DNA of 64,000 nucleotides from Achromobacter agilis (GCF_900496965.1 NZ_UFQB01000020.1:62001-126000); one strand, 5' to 3'; counted from the first letter of the stretch, positions 9,393 through 18,895 are shown. The notes: a model not told the origin generated them from the sequence alone. Program-made: numbers and translations.

Positions 9393-10384
9393 TATTGGAC
9401 CTTGATCTGTTTCTGTTGGATCAGCTGCGTCCAGCGCGCGCTTTCGCTGGCGATGAAGGCCTGGAACTGTTCGGGCGTGCCGCCCGCGACCTCGCCGCCC
9501 TGCGACTCGACGATCTCGCGGTACTGCCGGTCCTGTAGCGCGCGGTTGATGTGCTCATTCAAGATCTTGATCACTTCGGGCGGCGTGCCGGCGGGCGCAA
9601 TGACGCCGAACCAGTTCGAGACCACCATGTCCGGCAAGCCAAGCTCCTTGAACGTGGGAACGCCGGGCAGCCCGGGAACGCGCTTGTCGGCGGCCACAGC
9701 CAGCATCCTGATGCGGGGCGCCGGGCCCGTCGCGTGCGGCAGGAACAGGCTGGGCAGTTCGATGTAGAAGTCCACGTTGCCGGCGATCAGGTCGTTGACC
9801 GCGGGCGCCCCGCCCCGGTACGGCACGTGGGTGGCGTTCATGCCGGCCTGTTCCTTGAATAGCTCGGTGCTCAGGTGCGAGGCGCTGCCCGCTCCGGTGG
9901 AGGCGTAGTTCAGCTTTTCGGGGTTGCGCTTGGCGTCTTCGATCAGCGCGGCGGGGTTCGCATAGGGCGACTTGTCGTTCACGCCCAGCGCCATGGGGCC
10001 TCGCTCGATGAGCGCGACCGGCGCCAGATCGCGCGCCGGGTCGAAAGGCATGGTGTACAGGGCCTTGTTGACGGCGAGCGGCGCGAAGTTGCCGAGGCCG
10101 ATGGTATAGCCATCGGCCTTGGCGGTGGCGATCTGGCCGGTGCCGATGTTGCCGCTCGCGCCTGGCTTGTTGTCCACCACGACCGGAACGCCCAGCGAAT
10201 CGCTCAGCTTCTGCGCCAGTTGGCGCGAGCGCGTATCGGAACTGCCGCCCGCCGCGTACGGCACGATGAACTTGATCGCTTGCGCGGGATAGGCGGTTTG
10301 CGCGGAGGCGCCGGCCGAGGCCAGGGACAGCCCGACGGCGAAGGCGCCGGCCAGCAGTCTGATTGTTGCGGTAGTCATGGGCAT
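9392..10384 (-). CDS. Bug/TctC-type tripartite tricarboxylate receptor
   Basis: Periplasmic solute receptor of the Bug family, 330 residues, greatly expanded in Bordetella and relatives. A Sec signal peptide spans about residues 1-29 (ending ASAQ). Family landmarks are IKFIVPYAAGGSSDTRSR near residue 37, VVDNKPGASGNIGTG near 70 and HVPYRGGAPAVNDL near 166. A GGGGGA site lies 6 nt before the first ATG and 12 nt before an in-frame second ATG, so 10378 is an alternative start. No TctA/TctB membrane partner is nearby, as is common for orphan Bug receptors. It pairs with the downstream amidase and is divergent from a LysR gene that probably controls it. Confidence 0.93.
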   Translation of the reverse strand: MPMTTATIRLLAGAFAVGLSLASAGASAQTAYPAQAIKFIVPYAAGGSSDTRSRQLAQKLSDSLGVPVVVDNKPGASGNIGTGQIATAKADGYTIGLGNFAPLAVNKALYTMPFDPARDLAPVALIERGPMALGVNDKSPYANPAALIEDAKRNPEKLNYASTGAGSASHLSTELFKEQAGMNATHVPYRGGAPAVNDLIAGNVDFYIELPSLFLPHATGPAPRIRMLAVAADKRVPGLPGVPTFKELGLPDMVVSNWFGVIAPAGTPPEVIKILNEHINRALQDRQYREIVESQGGEVAGGTPEQFQAFIASESARWTQLIQQKQIKVQ

Positions 10385-10453
10385 TGCATTCCCCCTGTTA
10401 GGCAGGGGAATCCATCCCCGGCGTTGATTGTCAGCGCATAGTAGGAAAGACCC

Positions 10454-10470
10454 TATTAGGTTGTCTAATA
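10454..10470. promoter_or_regulatory. Predicted LysR operator (TATTAG-N5-CTAATA)
   Basis: TATTAG and CTAATA form a perfect 6-bp inverted repeat spaced by 5 bases, fitting the T-N11-A layout of LysR boxes. It stands in the AT-rich 122-bp gap between the divergent Bug receptor and LysR genes, 37 nt before the LysR start. Control of both directions is inferred from this position. Confidence 0.5.
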
Positions 10471-10506
10471 CCTTATTATCCCGTTATTGATTCAATGGAA
10501 AAATAA

Positions 10507-11490
10507 ATGCTGCTCGACAGCCGATTGCTCCAGGTATTTGCCGTGGTCGCCGAAGAACTGCATTTCGGCCGCGCCGCGCAGCGCCTGCACCTGAGCCAGC
10601 CGCCATTGAGCCAGAGCGTGCGCAAGCTGGAAGAGGAACTGGGCGTGCAATTGCTGGAGCGCACTACGCGCACCGTTCGCCTGACGTCCGCGGGCGCCGA
10701 ACTGCAGCGCCGCATCCGCCGGATGGCGGCCGAGCACGAGGCGACCATCCGCCACGTACGGCAGGCAGCCAGCGGCGACGCCGGCCAGTTGACGATCGGC
10801 TTGACGCCCAGCGCGGCATACTCGAACGTGCCGCAGGCCCTGTTCGCATTTCGCCAGCGCTATCCCGGGGTCATGCTGGACCTGCAGGAGATGAACTCGA
10901 GCGAGATGCCGGACGCGCTGCACAAGCGCAGGCTGGATCTGGCCCTGCTGCGGCCGCCGTTCGCGGACGCCGATCTGGCGCCGGTGCCGTTGTATTCCGA
11001 ACCGATGGTGCTGGCCTTGCGGGCCGACCATCCGTTGGCGGTAAAGCGCTGGGTGACGATGGCGCAGGTGCTGGCTCTGCCGCTGGTGGGCTATGCGCGG
11101 GACCGCTCGCGCTATTTCAGCCAGGTGTTGCGGCAGATGATCGAGGCGGCGGGAAAGCCCGCCAACATCGTGCAGGAAAGCATGATCCCGACGATCCTGA
11201 CCTTGGTCGAAGCGGGCTTCGGCGCAGCGGTGGTGCCGGCCTCGCTGGCGCGGATGCGCATGGATATCCTGGCCTATGTCGGCATCCGCGGGCCGGGCGC
11301 GTTCCGGGCGGAGCTGGCCGCCGCGCGCCATCCCGACAACCCCAATCCGTCGATAGACGCGTTCGTGGCGATCATGCGGGAGTTTTCCGACAGGTCTGGC
11401 GGGGAACGGCGCGGCCGGCAGGAAGCCTGGCGCGCGCCGCCCCGGCCAAGTCCTGTCAGTCCCAGGCGGCGGCCAGGCCTTCCGGGCTGA
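10507..11490 (+). CDS. LysR family transcriptional regulator
   Basis: 327 residues. The N-terminal winged helix-turn-helix (1-60; [20 protein letters not shown], then [18 protein letters not shown]) is standard LysR. The C-terminal two-lobed effector domain spans about 90-295 ([17 protein letters not shown] and similar). It is divergent from the Bug receptor-amidase operon and is presumably its regulator. The last 35 bases overlap the 3' end of the convergent dkgB gene. The final 30 or so residues are Arg/Pro-rich and probably unstructured. Confidence 0.92.
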   Translation: MLLDSRLLQVFAVVAEELHFGRAAQRLHLSQPPLSQSVRKLEEELGVQLLERTTRTVRLTSAGAELQRRIRRMAAEHEATIRHVRQAASGDAGQLTIGLTPSAAYSNVPQALFAFRQRYPGVMLDLQEMNSSEMPDALHKRRLDLALLRPPFADADLAPVPLYSEPMVLALRADHPLAVKRWVTMAQVLALPLVGYARDRSRYFSQVLRQMIEAAGKPANIVQESMIPTILTLVEAGFGAAVVPASLARMRMDILAYVGIRGPGAFRAELAAARHPDNPNPSIDAFVAIMREFSDRSGGERRGRQEAWRAPPRPSPVSPRRRPGLPG

Positions 11491-12259
11491 CTTCGCGGCC
11501 GTTGCGTTCCAGCGCCGCGATTTGGGCCATGTCGTCGTCCGTCAGGCGCAGTTGCTGCGCGAGCAGATTGCTGGCCAGGTTTTCGCGCTTGGTCGACGAC
11601 GGGATCACCGCATAGCCCAGCTGGAGCGCCCATGCCAGCGTCACCTGCGCGGGCGTCGCATTGTGGCGCTGCGCGATCTGGCCGATGACCGGGTCCTTCA
11701 GCACCTTGCCGTAGGCCAGCGTCATGTACGAGGTGACCTGGATGCCCTGCTCCTTCAGGAACGCGGTGAGCTTGGCGTTCTGCAGATAGGGGCTGAGCTC
11801 GATCTGGTTGGTCGCGATCTGGTCCTTGCCCACCGCGGCGATGGCGGCCTGGGTCTCGGCAATGGGGAAGTTGGATATGCCGATCTGGCGGGTTAGGCCT
11901 TGCGCCTTGGCGTCGGCCAGTGCCGTCATGTATTCATCGACCGACACGCCATTGCCCGGAGCGGGCCAGTGGATCAGGGTGAGGTCGACGTAGTCGGTGC
12001 GCAGCTTGGCCAGGCTGTCCTTCAGGCTGGGGACGAGCTTGCCGCGGCCATAATTGGGGACCCAGATCTTGGTCGTGACGAACAGGTCTTCGCGGGCCAC
12101 GCCGGACTCGGCGATGGCCTGGCCGACCTCGGCTTCGTTCTCATAGATCTGCGCCGTGTCGATGGCGCGGTAACCGACGTCCAGCGCGTTGCGCACGGAA
12201 TCGATAACGACCTGGCCCTGCAGGCGGAAAGTGCCGACACCGAAAGCGGGAATGCTCAT
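11456..12259 (-). CDS. dkgB: 2,5-diketo-D-gluconate reductase B-like aldo/keto reductase
   Basis: 267-residue AKR5-type reductase, colinear with Escherichia coli DkgB along its whole length (for example IPAFGxGTFRL at the start, [13 protein letters not shown] in the middle and VSPEGLA near the end). The catalytic tetrad D34, Y39, K64 and H97 is present. NADPH-dependent reduction of 2,5-diketogluconate, methylglyoxal-type aldehydes or related carbonyls is the family role. A perfect AGGAGGT site precedes the ATG. Divergent from yafC, as in enterobacteria, which supports both assignments. Confidence 0.93.
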   Translation of the reverse strand: MSIPAFGVGTFRLQGQVVIDSVRNALDVGYRAIDTAQIYENEAEVGQAIAESGVAREDLFVTTKIWVPNYGRGKLVPSLKDSLAKLRTDYVDLTLIHWPAPGNGVSVDEYMTALADAKAQGLTRQIGISNFPIAETQAAIAAVGKDQIATNQIELSPYLQNAKLTAFLKEQGIQVTSYMTLAYGKVLKDPVIGQIAQRHNATPAQVTLAWALQLGYAVIPSSTKRENLASNLLAQQLRLTDDDMAQIAALERNGREVSPEGLAAAWD

Positions 12260-12380
12260 GTAAACCTCCTGGTGGTTCGTGTGGTCAGGCGGAGGTGCCT
12301 GGGAATGCGCTCAGTGTGCCCGTCTAATACTTGCTAAAAAAGTCCGATATAAGCGAAATACTTTTGATATAAATGCAAAT

Positions 12381-13280
12381 ATGAAGACGACGCTCGACGA
12401 AATGCAGGTCTTTATCGCCGTCGTGGACAGCGGTTCCATTACCGCTGCCGCGGACGTGCTGGGCCAGACCATCTCCGCCTCCAGCCGCACCATGAGCCGG
12501 CTGGAGGAAAAACTGCAGACCACGCTGATGCGCCGGACCACCCGCCGGCTGGCGCTGACCGAGGAAGGCCGGGCGTACCTGGAGCAGGCCCGCAAGATCG
12601 TTGCCGCGGTAGAAGAGACCGAGGAACTGATGAGCCTGCGCCGCAACCAGCCGGCCGGGCTGCTGCGGGTGGATGCGGCGTCGCCGTTCATGCTGCACGT
12701 TGTCGTTCCGCTGGTGCCGGGCTATTGCAGCCGGTATCCGCAGGTGGAGCTGGAGCTCAACAGCAATGAGGGCAATATCGACCTGCTGGAGCGGCGCACG
12801 GACCTGGCCATCCGAATCGGGCGCTTGAAGGACTCATCGCTGCACGCGGTGCCGCTGGGCAGCAGCAAGCTGCGCGTGCTGGCCAGCCCCGCCTATCTCA
12901 ACAAGCACGGCATGCCCAAGAGCGTGGCGGACCTGGCCTCGCATACCCTGCTGGGCTTCAGCCAGCTGGAGTCGCTGAACGAATGGCCGTTGCTGGACGC
13001 TTCCGGCCAGCCGCTGCATGTTGCGCCCGCGGTGCGTTCGTTCAACGGGGAAACCCTGAGGCAGCTGGCGCTGAACGGCGCGGGCATCGTCTGCCTGTCC
13101 GATTTCATGACGCGCGCAGACCGCGAGACGGGCGCCTTGCAGCAGCTTTTCGCCAAGCAGACGCTGGAGGTCAGGCAGCCGATCAACGCGGTGTATTACC
13201 GCAATACGGCGGTCTCTTCCCGCATCAAATCCTTTATCGACTACATGACCGGGGCACTGGGGCCGCGCGGGTTCGAATAG
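12381..13280 (+). CDS. yafC: LysR family regulator, YafC type
   Basis: 299 residues starting at the ATG at 12381. Upstream in-frame starts would add 34 residues with no family similarity. The N-terminal helix-turn-helix reads MQVFIAVVDSGSITAAADVL. The effector domain resembles E. coli YafC closely (GLLRVDAASPFMLH, GNGIACLSDYM-like LNGAGIVCLSDFM and a C-terminal AVYYRNTAVSSRIKSFID). The gene is divergent from dkgB, the conserved yafB-yafC arrangement, so it probably regulates that reductase. Confidence 0.9.
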   Translation: MKTTLDEMQVFIAVVDSGSITAAADVLGQTISASSRTMSRLEEKLQTTLMRRTTRRLALTEEGRAYLEQARKIVAAVEETEELMSLRRNQPAGLLRVDAASPFMLHVVVPLVPGYCSRYPQVELELNSNEGNIDLLERRTDLAIRIGRLKDSSLHAVPLGSSKLRVLASPAYLNKHGMPKSVADLASHTLLGFSQLESLNEWPLLDASGQPLHVAPAVRSFNGETLRQLALNGAGIVCLSDFMTRADRETGALQQLFAKQTLEVRQPINAVYYRNTAVSSRIKSFIDYMTGALGPRGFE

Positions 13281-13294
13281 CGGGGGTTCGTCGC

Positions 13295-13966
13295 ATGCGC
13301 AATCTGGATTTCACTTCCTGGCAGGGCCTGCTGTCGACATTGCTGGGGCTGGCATTGATCACCCTGATCGGTGTCGGCATCCGCCTGCTGGTCATGCAGA
13401 CGATCCAGCAGCGCCGCGCCCGCGAGAACCGGCAGATCAATGAACGCCTGCGCACGCTGATCGCGGCCTACAAGACGCTGGGCGGGTCGTTCACGGGCAA
13501 TCTGGCGGTAGACCCCCGGCATCTGCGAGACTTGCGGCGCGAGGAGGAAAGCGCCGCGGAAGGCGGGCCGCTCGTGGCGCTGCGGCCCAGCGGCGACCGC
13601 GCGCGCCGCATGCGCGACGCGACCGAAGCCGCCCTGTCCGACGTCATTCTGCTGGGTACCGAGGAACAGGTGCGGATGGCGGCCAGCGCGGCATCGGACC
13701 TGGTGGCCGGACGCCCCGTGCATACCGCCGAGCTGGTGGTGTCCTTGCGTGAATTCATCCGCCGGGTGCTGGATCTGGAGCCCGTCCCCGCGCAACTGGC
13801 CATTCCCAGGCAAGGCCCTGCTAGGCCGTCCTCTGCGGGGCGCGGCAAAGGCGACGGGGGCGCCAAGCCAGGCGCGGGCGGCGGCCAGGGCGGTGGAACC
13901 GGCGGAGGGGGCGGCGGCCTGATGATGGGCCTGAACCTGGACCGGGACCCGGACCGCCATTCGTAG
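13295..13966 (+). CDS. Single-span membrane protein of unknown function
   Basis: 223 residues from the ATG 14 nt after yafC; the longer in-frame extension only mirrors yafC. Residues 10-35 form one hydrophobic helix. A basic, helical region follows (QQRRARENRQINERLRTLIA) that looks cytoplasmic. Residues 90-170 are a soluble alpha-helical part, and the C-terminus is a flexible Gly-rich tail with runs GGG, GGGTGGGGGG and LMMGLNLD. I do not recognise a named family. The close spacing to yafC suggests co-transcription, but the link is only positional. Confidence 0.75.
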   Translation: MRNLDFTSWQGLLSTLLGLALITLIGVGIRLLVMQTIQQRRARENRQINERLRTLIAAYKTLGGSFTGNLAVDPRHLRDLRREEESAAEGGPLVALRPSGDRARRMRDATEAALSDVILLGTEEQVRMAASAASDLVAGRPVHTAELVVSLREFIRRVLDLEPVPAQLAIPRQGPARPSSAGRGKGDGGAKPGAGGGQGGGTGGGGGGLMMGLNLDRDPDRHS

Positions 13967-13997
13967 GCCGGCCGGCGCGCGGGCCTTGCGGCGCCAC

Positions 13998-14014
13998 GGC
14001 CGGTTTTACCGGCC
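13998..14014. terminator. Hairpin between convergent genes
   Basis: GGCCGGT (13998-14004), loop TTT and ACCGGCC (14008-14014) form a perfect 7-bp stem in the 53-bp gap between the convergent membrane-protein and cyclodeaminase-family genes. This placement suits a bidirectional terminator, although no T-run is present. Confidence 0.5.
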
Positions 14015-14019
14015 CGGCA

Positions 14020-14958
14020 TCACGGACGGCCGACGGATTCGTACACCAGCGTTGCCAGCGTCAGGTCTTCCAGCGCGCTGCCCACCGCCTTGAACACAGT
14101 GATTTCCTGGTCGTCGCGGCGGCCTTGCCGTTGCCCGCCGGCAAGCTGGTGCAGGTTGCCGCGGATGTCTTCCTGCGTGAGCACGCCAGCGTCGAAGGCC
14201 GACAACAGGTCGCCGGACTTGGTGGGCGCCTCGTCGGTATCCACATAGACCGAGGTACCGTCGAAGCAGGCTGTGTCGGTTTCGCGCATTTCGGGCTTGA
14301 AGCTGCCGATCAGGTCCAGGTGCACGCCCGGACGCAGCCAGGCGCCCTGGATCAGTGGAACGGTGGACAGCGTGGCGCAGCTGATGATGTCAGCCTGGCG
14401 CGCCGCGCCTTCCAGGTTTTCAGTGGCCTGGGCGTCGAAACCCTGTTCGCGCAACTGTTCCGCCAGCCGTTCGGCACCGGCCGCGCGGACGTTCCAGACC
14501 AGCACGCGCTGGATGGGCCGCACGACGCGCATGGCCTGGGCGACCAGCCCGGCGATGCGGCCGGATCCCACGATCAGCAGGGTGCTGGCGTTGGCGCGGG
14601 CCAGATAGTCCGCACCCAGCGCGGCCGCGCCCGCCGTGCGGTAGACCGTGACGATGTCGCCGTCCACCTGGGCGATCGGCACGCCGGTTGTGGCGCTGTA
14701 CAGGTTGTACGTGGCGTGCAGGCCCGGCAGGCCCTGGTGGGTGTTCTCGGGAAAGATGTTGATGATCTTCACGCCGAAATAGCCGCGGTCGTTCCAGGCC
14801 GGCATGATCAGCGAGGTGCCGTGGGCATTGCCCGACTGGATGGCGTGGACATGGCGCGGCGGCACCGTGGCCCCGTCGCGGAAAGCATCGCGCAAGGCGG
14901 GAATGACGGCGTCGAAGGACAGGGCGCCGCGGGTCTGTTCGGTATCGATGAAGTGCAT
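14020..14958 (-). CDS. Ornithine cyclodeaminase/mu-crystallin family protein (312 aa)
   Basis: 312 residues. An N-terminal substrate-binding part (VPPRHVHAI, then MPAWNDRGYFGVKIINIFPEN) precedes a Rossmann domain with STLLIVGSGRIAGLVAQAM near residue 121. The family uses NAD(P)H for cyclodeamination of ornithine or for reduction of cyclic imines such as pyrroline-2-carboxylate. The active-site Lys-bearing GVKIINIFP segment is intact. It is divergent from the second ABC transporter and differs strongly from the other cyclodeaminase-family gene at 27137, so the two probably use different substrates. Confidence 0.9.
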   Translation of the reverse strand: MHFIDTEQTRGALSFDAVIPALRDAFRDGATVPPRHVHAIQSGNAHGTSLIMPAWNDRGYFGVKIINIFPENTHQGLPGLHATYNLYSATTGVPIAQVDGDIVTVYRTAGAAALGADYLARANASTLLIVGSGRIAGLVAQAMRVVRPIQRVLVWNVRAAGAERLAEQLREQGFDAQATENLEGAARQADIISCATLSTVPLIQGAWLRPGVHLDLIGSFKPEMRETDTACFDGTSVYVDTDEAPTKSGDLLSAFDAGVLTQEDIRGNLHQLAGGQRQGRRDDQEITVFKAVGSALEDLTLATLVYESVGRP

Positions 14959-15359
14959 GGGATCCGGATCGGTCGGTCTGAGGGCTAGGGCAGTCTAGCA
15001 GCGCGGCCGGCGCGGCGCGCTGGGAGGGGTCGGGGGCGGCCCCCGCGGTCTATCAATCTTTGCGCAGGCGTCATAACACCCCGTTATCGGGTACGCATTC
15101 CGAGCGCTGCTTGAGTTCTGAATAGTCCTTTTCTTTCAAATGCTTGCGTGGTTTGCAGCATGGGGCTGCCAAATCGCTCCGTAGTGGATTTCCCTGGGTC
15201 CACGGCGCCAGATGGCGCTGGCATCCTTCGACCACCGTAGCGCCTGGACGCACAGACAAGAGGTTGTTTCATGCCGAGTTCAGTTCTCCCCGCCATAGGA
15301 CGGCCCTTGCCGGCTTGGCCTGCCCGCGGACAGCGCCGTGCGACCGGAGCGGGCTGCGC
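14959..15359. other. 401-bp divergent promoter region without a gene
   Basis: Lies between the divergent cyclodeaminase-family gene and the second transporter operon. No open frame here has coding character. A GC-rich palindrome CGGGGGC-G-GCCCCCG sits near 15033 and an AT-richer stretch lies at about 15055-15150, so promoters for both directions are expected. No riboswitch or conserved operator was recognised. A GGAG about 12 nt before 15360 serves the permease. Confidence 0.5.
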
Positions 15360-16298
15360 ATGATCCGGCAACTTCTCAACCGCCTTACGATCTCGCTGCC
15401 CGTCCTGTTGGGTGTGGTGGTCGTGTGCTTCGTGCTGTTGCAGGTGGCGCCCGCGGATCCCGCGGCGGTGATCGCCGGTCCGACGGCGACGGCCGACGAG
15501 CTGGCGCAGGTACGCCAAGAGCTGGGCCTGGACAAACCGATGGCCTATCAGCTGTCGTTGTACATGTGGCGCCTGCTGCACCTGGACCTGGGCCGGTCAA
15601 TGATCTCCAATGTGCCGGTGATCGACGAGATCGGCGGCACCATAGGCGCAACCGTGGAGTTGATGCTGGCAAGCGTGGCCTGGTCGATTCCGCTGGCAAT
15701 CCTGCTGGGCACGCTGGCCGCCTATCGACGCGGCAAACTGATTGACCGCTTCGTGATGACGCTCTCCGTCGTGGGCGTGTCGCTGCCGGTGTTCTGGGTG
15801 GGACTGCTGTTGGTGCAGCACGTCGGGGGCGCGGGAATCCTGCCCTATATCGGGCGCAATGGCCCGATATGGACACTCGCCGGGCTGGAGTCCATCGCAT
15901 TGCCCGCGCTTACGCTGGGTTCGGTGCTGATCGGTCCCGTGGCGCGCATTACCCGGACCGCCGTGATCGAAACGCTCAGTGGCGACTACGTGCGCACGGC
16001 GCGTGCCAAGGGTGCGGGCGAGCGCCGCGTGGTGATGCGCCATGCCCTGCGCAACGCGCTCCTGCCTATCGTGACGCTTGTGGGCCTGCAGGTGGGGAAC
16101 CTGCTTGGAGGCGCCGTGGTCACCGAGCAGATCTATTCCTGGCCGGGCGTAGGCCGCATGGCCGTAGGCGCGATCTTCGCCGGCGACTTCCCGCTTGCCC
16201 AGGGTGCGATCCTGGTGACCGCCCTGGGTTTCATCGTCATCAATCTGATCGTGGATCTGCTCTACGGCTATCTGGATCCGCGAGGGAACAAATCATGA
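15360..16298 (+). CDS. ABC transporter permease, DppB type (second transporter)
   Basis: 312 residues from the ATG at 15360; the in-frame region before it lacks coding character. It starts MIRQLLNRLTISLPVLLGVVVV and has the LQVAPADPAAVIAG loop. About six helices follow, with the EAA loop GDYVRTARAKGAGERRVVMR near 204-223 and the C-terminal LLYGYLDPRG. It is the first gene of the transporter linked to the hydantoinase-type enzymes downstream. Unlike the first transporter, the receptor gene comes after the permeases. Confidence 0.94.
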   Translation: MIRQLLNRLTISLPVLLGVVVVCFVLLQVAPADPAAVIAGPTATADELAQVRQELGLDKPMAYQLSLYMWRLLHLDLGRSMISNVPVIDEIGGTIGATVELMLASVAWSIPLAILLGTLAAYRRGKLIDRFVMTLSVVGVSLPVFWVGLLLVQHVGGAGILPYIGRNGPIWTLAGLESIALPALTLGSVLIGPVARITRTAVIETLSGDYVRTARAKGAGERRVVMRHALRNALLPIVTLVGLQVGNLLGGAVVTEQIYSWPGVGRMAVGAIFAGDFPLAQGAILVTALGFIVINLIVDLLYGYLDPRGNKS

Positions 16299-17200
16299 GC
16301 GCAGGAACGACCTCTTCCCTGAGCGGCCTGCCGCCCCAGGCCATGGCCACGCCGCTCTCGCGCATCGCGTCTCGCCTGCGCCGGGACCCTATCCTGCTGC
16401 TGTCGCTACTGGCTGTGATCGCCATCGTGCTGATCGCGGTGTTCGCGCCCTGGCTCGCGCCTCACGATCCCTACTCGACCAACATGTCCATCGCCCGCAA
16501 ACTGCCGGGCTGGACTTCGGCGGATGGGGTGAGCTATCTGCTCGGCACTGATGTGCAAGGCCGGGACATCCTGTCGCGCATTATCTATGGCATCCGCGCC
16601 ACGCTAATGCTGAGCGTGCTGGCTGTGATCGGCGGGTCGGGCATTGGCGCGGCCTTGGGCATCCTGGCCGCGTACTATCGTCCGCTGGAAGGCGTGATCA
16701 TGCGCGTCGTGGACGTGCTGCTGTCATTCCCCGCCATTCTCTTCGGCCTGAGTCTGTCGGCCCTGCTGGGTCCCGGTACCTTGAGCATGGTGTTGGCGCT
16801 GGGCGTGTCCGCCATTCCGGGCATGGCGCGTATCGCGCGCGGTTCGGCCATGGTCGTCATGAAGCAGGAATACATGGAAGCGGGCCACGCCATGGGTTTC
16901 GGCAATTTCTATCTCATTACGCGCTACCTGCTGCCCAACTGCTCGTCGATGTTGATGATCTACGCCACGTTGCAGCTTGGCCACACGATTCTGCTGGGTT
17001 CCGTGCTGTCGTTCCTCGGGCTCGGCCCGCAGCCGCCGTTCGCGGAGCTGGGCAGCATGGCCGCCGACGGCCGCAAATTCCTGCAGATATTCCCGCACAT
17101 CTCGACCATTCCCACGATGACGATCTTCTTCATCGTGCTGGCGTTCAATCTGCTGGGCGACAGCCTGCGCGACGCGCTGGATCCAAAGCTGCGGTTCTGA
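16295..17200 (+). CDS. ABC transporter permease, DppC type (second transporter)
   Basis: 301 residues, starting at the ATGA overlap with the previous stop. It has an N-terminal cytoplasmic tail, a first helix at about 32-54 and the DppC landmark LGTDVQGRDILSRIIYG near 84-100. The EAA-type loop is EYMEAGHAMGFGNFYLITRY and the C-terminus reads LLGDSLRDALDPKLRF. It forms the membrane pair with the preceding permease. Confidence 0.94.
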   Translation: MSAGTTSSLSGLPPQAMATPLSRIASRLRRDPILLLSLLAVIAIVLIAVFAPWLAPHDPYSTNMSIARKLPGWTSADGVSYLLGTDVQGRDILSRIIYGIRATLMLSVLAVIGGSGIGAALGILAAYYRPLEGVIMRVVDVLLSFPAILFGLSLSALLGPGTLSMVLALGVSAIPGMARIARGSAMVVMKQEYMEAGHAMGFGNFYLITRYLLPNCSSMLMIYATLQLGHTILLGSVLSFLGLGPQPPFAELGSMAADGRKFLQIFPHISTIPTMTIFFIVLAFNLLGDSLRDALDPKLRF

Positions 17201-17249
17201 ACCGCAACGAGCCTGACCACACAACAGACCAACTCGGGGAACCAAAACC

Positions 17250-18827
17250 ATGAAGATCACAAAGGGCCTGGCCCTTGCGCCGTTCGCGTTGACCTGCCTG
17301 CTGGCCATGCCGGCGCCCGCGCTCGCGCAGTCCGGCACGACTGTCCTGATCCTGCGGGAGCTGGATACCGACAAGTACGACCCCCATCGCACCACAGCGC
17401 GCGGCGCGGCCGAAGTGCTGTTCATGGCTGCCGACACCATGGTGGGCCTGGACTACGACATGAAGACGCCGGTTCCCGCGCTGGCCAAGAGCTGGACCGT
17501 CTCGCCGGACGGCCTTACCTACACGTTCAGCCTGCGCGACGACGTGACGTTCTGCAGCGGCCGGAAAATGACGGCCAAGGATGTGGTGGCCAGCTACGAG
17601 CGCTGGTTGAACCCCGAAACCAAGGGGCTGGAACGCTGGCGCGCGGGGCCGGTCGACACCATCACGGCGCCCGACGACGTGACCGTGGTCTACAAGCTGA
17701 AGAAGCCTTACAACGAGCTGCTTCAGCAAATGGCCCACTACATGCATTCGGTCATCAATATCGATCAGGTCAAAGAGCTGGGCCAGGACTACGGCGTCAA
17801 GGCTTTTGACGGCACCGGGCCGTATTGCTTTCAGAGCTGGTCTCCGCGCAACGAGGTCGTGCTGACCAAGCATACCGGATACAACTGGGGCCCGGCCATC
17901 TACAAGGATCCGACACCCAAGGTGGACAGGATCGTCTGGAAAATCGTTCCTGAGGAGAGCACCCGCCTGACGGCTCTGCAGAGCGGCCAGGCCGACCTTT
18001 CGCGCTACCTGCCGCAATGGGCCGTCAAGGATCTGAAGGCCGACAAGCGCCTGTTCGTCAGCAAGGCGGATCCGTTCTACTGGACGTTCTTCCTGGGGTT
18101 CAAGATCGACAAGCCCATGTTGACGGACGTGAATGTACGCCGCGCCATCAACCTGGCCATCAACCGCAAGGCGCTGACCGAGGCCATTACCTTTGGCGAG
18201 GCCGTGCCGGCGACGGGCATGCTGGCCACCAGCACTCCCTCAGGCAAGAACGAAGCCTACCGCTACGATCCGGCCGCGGCCAATAAGCTGCTGGATGAGG
18301 CCGGTTGGAAGAAACAGTCCGATGGCTACCGCTATAAGGACGGCCAGAAATTGTCCCTGTTGCACTATGGCATTACGGGCTACTGGAAAGACATCATGGA
18401 GGCCGTGCAGGGCGACATGAAGAAAGTAGGCGTCGACCTGCGGGTGCAACTGTTCGACTCGACCTCGGCTTGGGGCAAGCTGGCCACGCAGGAATTCGAC
18501 GAATTCAGCATGAGCTTCGGCTACATGAGCACGGGAGAAGCGCTCAATAGCTACTTCCTTTCCAACAGCATTCCCACGCCGAACCGCATGAACTGGAAGG
18601 ATGCGGAGACCGATCGCTGGCTGGCCGAAGGCAGCGAGGCGCTGAACGCCAAGGACGGCGATGCCATCCTGTCCAAGGCGCTGACCAAGATATCCGATGG
18701 CGCCGCGTGGATCCCGCTGTACCACGACTCCCTGTATCTGGTGGGCGGTCCGCGCATGAAACCGATGCGTGCGCATGGCGTTTTCGGAGCCGCGGCCTAC
18801 AAGGGCCTGGACATCGAGTTCAAGTAA
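17250..18827 (+). CDS. ABC transporter family 5 periplasmic solute-binding protein (second transporter)
   Basis: 525 residues with a Sec signal peptide at 1-26 (ending ALAQ). SBP family 5 landmarks are LDTDKYDPHRTTARGAAEV near the mature start, LAKSWTVSPDGLTYTFSLRD around 75 and FDGTGPYCFQSW around 188. It lies 49 nt after the DppC-like permease. A strong hairpin with a short T-run directly follows and probably raises receptor output relative to the downstream enzyme and ATPase genes. Confidence 0.95.
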   Translation: MKITKGLALAPFALTCLLAMPAPALAQSGTTVLILRELDTDKYDPHRTTARGAAEVLFMAADTMVGLDYDMKTPVPALAKSWTVSPDGLTYTFSLRDDVTFCSGRKMTAKDVVASYERWLNPETKGLERWRAGPVDTITAPDDVTVVYKLKKPYNELLQQMAHYMHSVINIDQVKELGQDYGVKAFDGTGPYCFQSWSPRNEVVLTKHTGYNWGPAIYKDPTPKVDRIVWKIVPEESTRLTALQSGQADLSRYLPQWAVKDLKADKRLFVSKADPFYWTFFLGFKIDKPMLTDVNVRRAINLAINRKALTEAITFGEAVPATGMLATSTPSGKNEAYRYDPAAANKLLDEAGWKKQSDGYRYKDGQKLSLLHYGITGYWKDIMEAVQGDMKKVGVDLRVQLFDSTSAWGKLATQEFDEFSMSFGYMSTGEALNSYFLSNSIPTPNRMNWKDAETDRWLAEGSEALNAKDGDAILSKALTKISDGAAWIPLYHDSLYLVGGPRMKPMRAHGVFGAAAYKGLDIEFK

Positions 18828-18835
18828 ACAGAGCT

Positions 18836-18868
18836 CGGCGGCGCGGCAAAGACCGCGCCGCCGCTTTT
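18836..18868 (+). terminator. Intrinsic terminator/attenuator after the receptor gene
   Basis: CGGCGGCGCGG (18836-18846), loop CAAAGA and CCGCGCCGCCG (18853-18863) form a perfect 11-bp stem followed by CTTTT. It sits inside the operon, between the receptor and amidohydrolase genes, where partial termination is common in ABC operons. Confidence 0.75.
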
Positions 18869-18895
18869 CCATTTCAGCTGCACAGAGAGTCTCCC

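Noticed and set aside
12279-12380. Upstream start for yafC
   Set aside because: The extra residues lie in AT-rich promoter sequence, and the ATG at 12381 gives the family N-terminus.
15033-15047. CGGGGGC-G-GCCCCCG palindrome as a terminator
   Set aside because: A one-base centre cannot form a hairpin loop of this stem without losing pairs, and it lies in a divergent promoter region.
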